Shown one piece after another: positions 19,077 through 24,856 of a stretch of DNA of 64,000 nucleotides. The notes under the pieces are model-generated. The model was not told the origin of the DNA. It saw only the letters and a list, made by a program, of their open reading frames with translations, and did not search any database. Source of the DNA: Bacteroidales bacterium (GTDB taxonomy: Bacteria; Bacteroidota; Bacteroidia; Bacteroidales; UBA932); assembly GCA_015060395.1 (NCBI GenBank), contig SUYP01000013.1:1-64000 (forward strand). The letters run 5' to 3'. The first letter of the stretch is position 1. Every line of letters begins with the position of its first letter. A program made the position numbers and the translations under genes.

Positions 19077-20000
19077 ATGGAACTGAATCTCGAAAGACCG
19101 TTATTGTTTTTTGACATAGAAAGCACAGGGCTCAATATCGCATCAGACTCGATCATTGAGCTCTGCTTTGTCAAGGTTCTCCCGGGCGGAGAGAGATGGG
19201 TAAAGACCTGGAGGGTCAGGCCTTGGGACTATGAAAACCAGTGCCAGAGGCCGATCAATCCATCTGCACAGGCTGTTCACGGCATATCGGCAGAGGATCT
19301 CACAGGATGTCCTACATTCTATCAGATAACTGATGAAGTTGTGGAGTGGCTCACAGGCAGCGACCTTGCCGGATTCAACTCTGCCAAGTTCGATCTTCCG
19401 ATGCTCGCAGAAGAGATCGAGCGTGTCCGCAGATATACCGACAAGCAGCCGGCCATCGACCTGCATTCTATGAAAATGGTGGATGTGCAGAACATCTTCC
19501 ACGCTATGGAACCCCGTACGCTCAAGGCAGCCTACCTTTTCTACTGCGGTCTCGAACTGGAGAACGCCCACGCTGCAGAAGCAGACACACTGGCGACCTA
19601 CGAGGTGCTGAAAGGACAGCTTGACCGTTACGAAGGAGACCCTAGAATAGAGAACAATGTGGAGAAACTGGCTAAGTTCTCCACTAAACAGAGGACTGTG
19701 GATTATGCCGGTAGGCTTACCCTCAACGACAAGGACGAGCCTGTGATCAGCTTCGGCAAGCACAAGGGCAAGACAGCCCGCGAGGTGTATTTCAGCGAGC
19801 CTTCTTACTTCGCCTGGATCGACAACGGCGACTTCACTCTGGACACAAAGCGCCAGTTCGCAAAGCTCAAGAACCAGTACGAAGCAGAAAAGAAAGCTGC
19901 AGCTGCTGAAAAGAAGAAGAGCACGACATTCGTTCCCCGCACAAAGGGATATACCCCGTTCGAAGAACTGGGAAGTCTGTTTTCACAGGAAGAAGACTGA
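19077..20000 (+). CDS. DnaQ-like DEDDh 3'-5' exonuclease
   Basis: Exonuclease of the RNase T/DnaQ superfamily. The 307-aa protein has Exo I (FFDIESTGLN, residues 12-21), Exo II (LAGFNSAKFDLPML near 97) and Exo III of the DEDDh kind (HAAEADTLATYEVL near 163). A C-terminal region (ISFGKHKGKTAREVYFSEPSYFAWI near 222) is a short conserved module often fused to these enzymes, followed by a lysine/alanine-rich tail. The position directly after dnaN suggests a proofreading or repair role alongside the clamp, but it could equally be a stand-alone exonuclease. It is followed 3 nt later by the FAH-fold gene. Confidence 0.9.
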   Translation: MELNLERPLLFFDIESTGLNIASDSIIELCFVKVLPGGERWVKTWRVRPWDYENQCQRPINPSAQAVHGISAEDLTGCPTFYQITDEVVEWLTGSDLAGFNSAKFDLPMLAEEIERVRRYTDKQPAIDLHSMKMVDVQNIFHAMEPRTLKAAYLFYCGLELENAHAAEADTLATYEVLKGQLDRYEGDPRIENNVEKLAKFSTKQRTVDYAGRLTLNDKDEPVISFGKHKGKTAREVYFSEPSYFAWIDNGDFTLDTKRQFAKLKNQYEAEKKAAAAEKKKSTTFVPRTKGYTPFEELGSLFSQEED

Positions 20001-20003
20001 TCA

Positions 20004-20600
20004 ATGAACATAGTAGTAAAACCATACGGCAGCGGACAATGCTACTGCCGTCCCGACACGACCTGGGAGAGAGAGAACAAGGACTTCTACTCTCCCGAGT
20101 GCGTCCAGGAGCTGTACTGGGCTCCGATCCTGTTTGCAAGAATATGCAAGGCAGGCAAATGCATCGGAGAGAAATTCGCATCACGATATTATGATGCGTT
20201 CAACTTCGGAGCATTGCTGTATTGCCACACCGGAGAATCAGATGAAACGGCATTCACATCTTGCGCCGACCACACTTCCCTCCTCCCGGCTCCGTTATAC
20301 AATCCGGTTGTTATGGAGAACGAAGACAACGTATATGAGGTGCGCAGGAACGGAGAAACCATTTTCGGAATTCCGAAGGTAAATTTCGCACGACAGGCAG
20401 CTTACGGAGAAAACACTTTGAAAGAAATCATAGAGGATGCTATCTGCAGCAGTTCCCGCCTCACATCACTACGCATCGGTGATTTCGTAGCGGTCGAACT
20501 GACTCCGAAGTCATTGCTCGCATCACGTGAAGAAGGAGAGGTTTCTCTGAGAGCGACCTATTGCGAAAACGAATTATACGATATCAGGATCATATTCTGA
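20004..20600 (+). CDS. Degenerate fumarylacetoacetate-hydrolase-fold protein (probable pseudoenzyme)
   Basis: 198-aa protein whose sequence can be laid alongside the short FAH-family enzymes. RPDTTWERENKDFYSP corresponds to the family's KPDTALL...FYIP segment, ICKAGKCIGEKFASRYYDAFNFG to RLGK.I..RFAHRYYD.IGVG, and LRIGDFVAVELTP to LKIGDIIFTGTP. However, the metal-binding pair, normally HHEVE, reads YWAPI here, and the IDFTARD aspartate region reads ALLYCHT. The divalent-metal site is therefore missing, so catalysis is unlikely. No signal peptide. It follows the exonuclease by 3 nt, so it is probably in the dnaN operon. The alignment was done from memory and by eye; the alternative is simply an uncharacterised protein. 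Confidence 0.6.
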   Translation: MNIVVKPYGSGQCYCRPDTTWERENKDFYSPECVQELYWAPILFARICKAGKCIGEKFASRYYDAFNFGALLYCHTGESDETAFTSCADHTSLLPAPLYNPVVMENEDNVYEVRRNGETIFGIPKVNFARQAAYGENTLKEIIEDAICSSSRLTSLRIGDFVAVELTPKSLLASREEGEVSLRATYCENELYDIRIIF

Positions 20601-20646
20601 CACATTGGCATTTGATTTGGAAACCATTCAGAAAATCGGATACATT

Positions 20647-21117
20647 ATGAAGACATTTTTCAAGATTGCAGCATTAGCTACATCAGTTATAATGCTTTCC
20701 ACAGCCTGCGGGAACGCCGGTGCACAGAATGACAGCAAAAGAAGCGAGGGAAATAAAGCCGTAAAGGAGCTTAACGCCAAGACCTTCAATGAAAAGGTCT
20801 ATGATATGTCAACAGAAGACCTGGTATTCCTCGGTGACAAGCCGGTGATAGTCGATTTCACTGCAAGCTGGTGCGGACCGTGCCAGAGGATCGCACCGAT
20901 TCTCGAAGAGCTGGCTGTCGAATATGCAGATCAGATCTCCATCTATAAAGTTGACATCGACAAGGAAAGAGGCCTGGCGCAGGCCTTCAACGTCAGTTCG
21001 ATCCCGGCAGTCCTCTATATTCCGGCAGACGGAGACGAACCGGTTATGACGATCGGAGCGAGGGGAAAGGAGAAATTCAAGGAGGAGATAAATAAGCTGC
21101 TGCTAGGTCAGCAATAA
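20647..21117 (+). CDS. Thioredoxin-domain lipoprotein
   Basis: Periplasmic or membrane-anchored thiol-disulfide oxidoreductase. I use the ATG at 20647 (156 aa), which opens a lipoprotein signal (KTFFKIAALATSVIMLSTAC) with a lipobox cysteine at residue 21; the listed start adds 14 residues. The thioredoxin fold follows, with the active site WCGPC in VDFTASWCGPCQRIAPILEE near 76 and the cis-proline in SSIPAVLYI. It probably reduces disulfides or helps cytochrome/protein maturation on the periplasmic side. A strong bidirectional hairpin terminator follows. Confidence 0.92.
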   Translation: MKTFFKIAALATSVIMLSTACGNAGAQNDSKRSEGNKAVKELNAKTFNEKVYDMSTEDLVFLGDKPVIVDFTASWCGPCQRIAPILEELAVEYADQISIYKVDIDKERGLAQAFNVSSIPAVLYIPADGDEPVMTIGARGKEKFKEEINKLLLGQQ

Positions 21118-21121
21118 GAAT

Positions 21122-21159
21122 AAAAGAAAAGGATATCGCATTGATATCCTTTTCTTTTT
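21122..21159. terminator. Bidirectional terminator between the thioredoxin gene and tRNA-Thr
   Basis: Near-perfect stem: AAAAGAAAAGGATATC pairs with GATATCCTTTTCTTTTT around a 5-nt loop. A-tract and T-tract on either side let it work for the plus-strand thioredoxin gene and for the minus-strand tRNA gene. Confidence 0.88.
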
Positions 21160-21160
21160 G

Positions 21161-21233
21161 AGCCACCTATGGGATTCGAACCCACGACCTTCGCGTTACG
21201 AATGCGATGCTCTACCGACTAAGCTAAAGTGGC
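21161..21233 (-). tRNA. tRNA-Thr (anticodon CGT)
   Basis: Minus-strand 73-nt cloverleaf. Acceptor stem GCCACTT pairs with AGGTGGC, the D stem is GCTT/GAGC, and the anticodon loop is TTCGTAA, giving anticodon CGT, which reads ACG (threonine). The T arm contains GTTCGAATC and the discriminator is T. The lowest pair of the anticodon stem is an A-C mismatch. The CCA end is not encoded. A -7 box lies about 28 bp upstream and a terminator follows directly, so it is its own unit. Confidence 0.95.
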
Positions 21234-21261
21234 AACCGAAACTCCTTCTGTGAAGGGACTG

Positions 21262-21269
21262 CAAATATA
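21262..21269 (-). promoter_or_regulatory. -7 box of tRNA-Thr
   Basis: TATATTTG on the minus strand. The predicted start site is near 21257, giving a leader of about 24 nt before the tRNA. No TTTG stands at exactly 19 nt. Confidence 0.6.
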
Positions 21270-21281
21270 GATATTTTTATG

Positions 21282-21289
21282 TAAGTTTG
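21282..21289 (+). promoter_or_regulatory. -7 box of the BaiN-like flavoprotein gene
   Basis: TAAGTTTG, 24 bp before the ATG at 21313. It partly overlaps the upstream part of the divergent tRNA promoter. The -33 element is not obvious. Confidence 0.5.
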
Positions 21290-21312
21290 TACCTTGTAAA
21301 TCAAGTTTTGAG

Positions 21313-22653
21313 ATGGGAAATCATTCGGCGGATATAATTATAATAGGTGGCGGGGCCGCTGGCCTTATGGCAGGTGCTGGCGCTGCAGGTCGTTATGCGG
21401 AAAATGGCATTGACGGAAAGGTCATCATTCTTGAAAAGATGCCCAGACCGGGAAGAAAGATAATGATCACAGGCAAAGGCAGATGCAATTTCACTAATGT
21501 CAAGGCCTGGAACGAATTCAGCAGCCATATTCATCCGAAGCCGAATTTTCTGAAGCACTCCTTTTATAATCTGACCTCTGAAGGGATGATTTCCTTTCTG
21601 GAAAGCAACGGTATGGAAAGCGTAGTCGAACGAGGCGACCGTGCCTTTCCGGCATCACATCTTGCTTCGGATGTTGTGGATACCCTGGTACGGGCTGCAG
21701 AGCAGGCAGGTGCAGAACTTTGCTGCAACAAGGAAGTATCCCTCTGCATATCAGAAAGTTCCGATGACACAGAAACACTTTTCCGGATCAGATGTAAAGA
21801 CGGGAGTCAATACTCGTGCAGAAAGCTCATAATATGTACAGGAGGTATGTCATATCCGAAAACAGGCTCTACTGGAGACGGCTACAGATGGGCAGGGGCT
21901 ATGGGACATTCGGTCAGACCTTTATTTCCGTCCCTTACCGCAATCGTCCCTCGGGGATATAAAGAAGATGTGCAGAACGCTCCGGACTCCAAAGGACATA
22001 TTCATCGCAGCACCCCTCTGACAGAAACAGGATCAAGCTTATGCGGAAATCAGCTTAAGAATGTAGGACTCAGCCTGTACATAGACGGCAATATGGTTCA
22101 GGATGAGTTCGGAGACCTTGATTTCACAGACGGAGGAATAGAAGGACCTATAGGATTCAAGGTAAGCAGGAGATGCGTCAATGCTGTCATAAACGGATCA
22201 AAGGCAAGTATCTCTATCGACCTTAAGCCTGCTGTGGAAACCGAAGATCTGACAGTGAGGATCACGACTCTGTGGAACGAAATCTCAAAAGACAAGAAGA
22301 ATGCGGCCAAAGCATATAAGGACAGATTCAGAATCCTACTTGCAAAGGTTCTTCCTATGTCCCTCATTCCGGCATTCCTGAAACTCAATCCGAATATTGA
22401 CCATAAGTCATTAGCTAAGAGTCTGAAGGACTGGAAATTCGAAATAAGCGGATATGTCGGATATGAAAGATCCGTGATCACGGCAGGAGGAGTCAGCCTG
22501 GACGAGATCACCGCCAAGACTATGGAATCCAAGCTGATACCGGGACTGTATTTTGCAGGAGAGGTTCTGGACCTTGACGCCGACACCGGAGGATATAATC
22601 TCCAGACCGCTTTCTCCACCGGATATCTTGCAGGAATATCAGCGGCTAAATGA
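21313..22653 (+). CDS. BaiN/HI0933-family flavoprotein (NAD(P)/FAD-dependent oxidoreductase)
   Basis: 446-aa flavoprotein of the HI0933-like family. It begins with the FAD-binding Rossmann motif IIIIGGGAAGLMAGAGAAG, followed by the family block KMPRPGRKIMITGKGRCNFTN near residue 38 and, near the end, TAGGVSLDEI and GLYFAGEVLDLDADTGGYNLQTAFSTG, which complete the FAD site. Substrates vary in this family and cannot be predicted here. It has no signal peptide. Its stop overlaps the stop of the converging mnmA gene by 8 bp. Confidence 0.9.
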   Translation: MGNHSADIIIIGGGAAGLMAGAGAAGRYAENGIDGKVIILEKMPRPGRKIMITGKGRCNFTNVKAWNEFSSHIHPKPNFLKHSFYNLTSEGMISFLESNGMESVVERGDRAFPASHLASDVVDTLVRAAEQAGAELCCNKEVSLCISESSDDTETLFRIRCKDGSQYSCRKLIICTGGMSYPKTGSTGDGYRWAGAMGHSVRPLFPSLTAIVPRGYKEDVQNAPDSKGHIHRSTPLTETGSSLCGNQLKNVGLSLYIDGNMVQDEFGDLDFTDGGIEGPIGFKVSRRCVNAVINGSKASISIDLKPAVETEDLTVRITTLWNEISKDKKNAAKAYKDRFRILLAKVLPMSLIPAFLKLNPNIDHKSLAKSLKDWKFEISGYVGYERSVITAGGVSLDEITAKTMESKLIPGLYFAGEVLDLDADTGGYNLQTAFSTGYLAGISAAK

Positions 22654-24055
22654 CACCGGAACCGAGCATTTCCTCTCCGTCATACCAGGCTGCGAACTGT
22701 CCCGGAGTGATTCCCCTTTGAGGAGCATCGAACAATATGTACATACCGTTCGCACGCATTATCAGAGTCGCATCCTGGAGCGGCTGGCGATAGCGGATAC
22801 GCACACGATAGCGTCTCATTTCACCCGGAAGCATTTCAAGGTCTTCACGGATCCAGTGGATTTCCGACGGATCTATACGCAGACAGCTGCGTGACAATCC
22901 CTTATGCGTATGGCCCTCACCGACATAGATCAGGTTGCGGGGGATATCTGTCTCAATGACAAATATAGAATCTTTGTGCCCGCCTATGTTGAGGCCTTTT
23001 CTCTGTCCTATAGTATAGAACTGCGCCCCGTCGTGCCTGCCGACGATCCTGCCGTATGGATTCTCCTTATACCTGGTCTTCTTGATGTGCTTGCGCCCGC
23101 TGCGGTATGTTTCGGTCTCGAACCTTATATCGTATGACACCGGATGGGAAAGCTTCATAAGCTGTTCATCTGAAAGAGCCCCTATCTTCTCCGGATCGAA
23201 AGGACAACCCTTGGATACCGAAGGCACAGCCTTGTCTTCTGAAACATAATCGGTAATCATCTTTACCTCTGACTCGCCATCCTTGAGAAGGGATGACAGG
23301 GTCCGGGTCATATACGCATATTGCTCATTATCAGCATAATATGCATCATACACTTCTATTACGTCACCCTCGCAAGGCTTAAGTTTCTGCTGAAGGAAGG
23401 TAGGAAGATCGACCTTGCCTACAAAACAAATACCCTGGGAATCCTTCTTGTCTGCTGATGGAAGGTCGGCCTCACGAGCCAGTCTGCGCACCTCCGGCTT
23501 TACGATATCCCCGATAGGAAACATCGCCCTGGAAAGCTGATCCTGACTGAGCTGGCAGAGGAAATAGCTTTGATCCTTGTTCGGATCGGTTCCTGCAAGA
23601 ATACGGTGAATCGTCCTGCCCTCGGCATCCTGAACAGTCTCCTTCCTGCAGTAATGGCCCGTGGCCACATAATCGGCTCCAAGCTTTCTGGCACATTCGA
23701 GGAATGCATCGAACTTGATTTCCCTATTGCACAGGACATCAGGATTCGGAGTCCTTCCCTTCTCATATTCGTCGAACATATAATCCACCACTCTCTGTCT
23801 GTATTCCTTGCTCAGATCGACAAAATAAAACGGGATACCGATCTTTCGGGCGACCATCTCCGCGACAAACCTGTCCTCCTCCCATTCGCAGTCACCGTGC
23901 AATGTCGTGGAAGCATCGTGCCAGTTCTGCATAAACAAGGCGAACACATCATAGCCCTGCTGCTTGAGAAGAAGAGCTGCGACACTGGAATCAACACCTC
24001 CGGAAAGCCCGATACATACCTTTATCTGTCCGTTATCTGCCATATTATGAGACAT
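22646..24055 (-). CDS. mnmA: tRNA-specific 2-thiouridylase MnmA with a large internal insertion
   Basis: Thiolates U34 in the anticodon of Lys, Glu and Gln tRNAs. Motifs present: P-loop-like SGGVDSS near residue 15, catalytic PNPDVLCNREIKF near 100, and second active-site cysteine GICFVGK near 212. The C-terminal region GRIVGRHDGAQFYTIGQRKGLNIGG and the beta-barrel that follows complete the enzyme. Total length is about 469 aa, against roughly 350-390 normally. The excess lies in residues about 235-330 (EVYDAYYADNEQYAYM...KHIKKTRYKENPYG), between the catalytic and central domains. Start choice: ATG at 24055; the ATG at 24043 is also possible, and the listed 24061 is a TTG. Confidence 0.92.
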   Translation of the reverse strand: MSHNMADNGQIKVCIGLSGGVDSSVAALLLKQQGYDVFALFMQNWHDASTTLHGDCEWEEDRFVAEMVARKIGIPFYFVDLSKEYRQRVVDYMFDEYEKGRTPNPDVLCNREIKFDAFLECARKLGADYVATGHYCRKETVQDAEGRTIHRILAGTDPNKDQSYFLCQLSQDQLSRAMFPIGDIVKPEVRRLAREADLPSADKKDSQGICFVGKVDLPTFLQQKLKPCEGDVIEVYDAYYADNEQYAYMTRTLSSLLKDGESEVKMITDYVSEDKAVPSVSKGCPFDPEKIGALSDEQLMKLSHPVSYDIRFETETYRSGRKHIKKTRYKENPYGRIVGRHDGAQFYTIGQRKGLNIGGHKDSIFVIETDIPRNLIYVGEGHTHKGLSRSCLRIDPSEIHWIREDLEMLPGEMRRYRVRIRYRQPLQDATLIMRANGMYILFDAPQRGITPGQFAAWYDGEEMLGSGVI

Positions 24056-24071
24056 TTTCAAAAAATGTATT

Positions 24072-24096
24072 ATATTTGTAAAGTCTGCAAATATAA
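24072..24096. promoter_or_regulatory. Overlapping divergent promoters of cdd and mnmA
   Basis: A plus-strand TATATTTG (24072-24079) leads to cdd (ATG 24112), and a minus-strand TATATTTG (24089-24096) leads to mnmA. The boxes are only 9 bp apart and the predicted start sites fall between them, so each promoter's upstream contacts lie in the other's transcribed region. No clear -33 elements. Confidence 0.6.
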
Positions 24097-24111
24097 CTTA
24101 ATTGCATTTTT

Positions 24112-24585
24112 ATGACAAGTAAAGAAATAAAAATCGCCTACATCGAATATGAATCTCTCGATCAGCTTGACCCGCAGGACCGCGAGCTCGCAGAAGCTGC
24201 CATAGAGGCGACGAAGGGGTCATACGCCCCATATTCGGGATTCAATGTCGGAGCGGCCGTACGTCTGGACACCGGAGAAATTGTCAAGGGTGCCAATCAG
24301 GAAAACGCGGCATACCCATCCGGATTATGCGCAGAAAGAACAGCAATGTTCTATGCATCAGCCACTTACCCCGACAGTATAATCGAATCGATTGCCGTCA
24401 CAGCAAGCCAGAACGGCATTCTCTGCGACAGCCCTGCAAGTCCTTGCGGAGCCTGCAGACAGGTTATGGCTCAGTATCAGACCAAGGGAGGCAGACCTAT
24501 GTCCATCATTCTTGTAGGTGGGAAAAAGATATGGAAATTCGATAAGGTTGACGATCTCCTGCCGCTGATTTTCGACAGTATATGA
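24112..24585 (+). CDS. cdd: Cytidine deaminase
   Basis: Zinc enzyme that deaminates cytidine and deoxycytidine to uridine forms (pyrimidine salvage). At 157 aa it is the tetrameric, single-domain type. The catalytic motif CAERTAMFYA near residue 72 and the zinc cysteines in SPCGACRQVMAQY near 108 are intact, and YAPYSGFNVGAAV near 38 is the substrate loop. It is transcribed from a promoter overlapping that of mnmA. The converging SRP RNA gene ends 20 bp beyond its stop. Confidence 0.95.
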   Translation: MTSKEIKIAYIEYESLDQLDPQDRELAEAAIEATKGSYAPYSGFNVGAAVRLDTGEIVKGANQENAAYPSGLCAERTAMFYASATYPDSIIESIAVTASQNGILCDSPASPCGACRQVMAQYQTKGGRPMSIILVGGKKIWKFDKVDDLLPLIFDSI

Positions 24586-24605
24586 TTCCCCATCGTATAT
24601 AGACG

Positions 24606-24708
24606 AAAAAAGGGAAAGCTTGATACATCGCACCGCTACGACCTCCTACCCTTGCTGCGGTCAAGCCCTGGGGGAATTCAGAGGGAGCTGGTCGTGTATG
24701 ACTTTCCC
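24606..24708 (-). ncRNA. ffs: Bacterial SRP RNA (4.5S-like, small form)
   Basis: On the minus strand, a ~103-nt RNA begins GGGAAAG and ends CTTTCCC followed by TTTTTT, so its ends pair and terminate. Its middle has the SRP domain IV pattern CCCCCAGGGCTTGACCGCAGCAAGGGTAGGAGG, typical of Bacteroidota SRP RNAs as I recall them. A perfect promoter lies just upstream. No ORF is credible here. Coordinates are set by the paired ends and the T-run. Confidence 0.85.
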
Positions 24709-24713
24709 GAATG

Positions 24714-24744
24714 CAAAGGTAGTCATTTTTTCGTGACGTGCAAA
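24714..24744 (-). promoter_or_regulatory. SRP RNA promoter
   Basis: -7 box TACCTTTG (24714-24721), 19-nt spacer, TTTG (24741-24744). The core TACCTTTGCA is the same as in both rRNA promoters. Start site predicted at or just beyond 24708. Confidence 0.85.
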
Positions 24745-24812
24745 AATCTTTTAGCCTTTTTGACAATCCACCGCTACATTGGCATAGTATCTGATGTGAG
24801 CTGTAACAAATC

Positions 24813-24828
24813 AGACGCACAGGCGTCT
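24813..24828 (+). other. Short hairpin in the leader of the TonB-type gene
   Basis: AGACGC-ACAG-GCGTCT, a perfect 6-bp stem with a tetraloop, ending 28 bp before the ATG at 24857. It has no T-run, so it is not a terminator. A regulatory role is possible but unsupported. Confidence 0.35.
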
Positions 24829-24856
24829 ATTGTAAAACGACTAAACAAACTGACAA

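Noticed and set aside
21313-22653. BaiN-like gene as a bile-acid enzyme
   Set aside because: Only the broad HI0933 family can be seen; no bai neighbours, so no bile-acid function is claimed.
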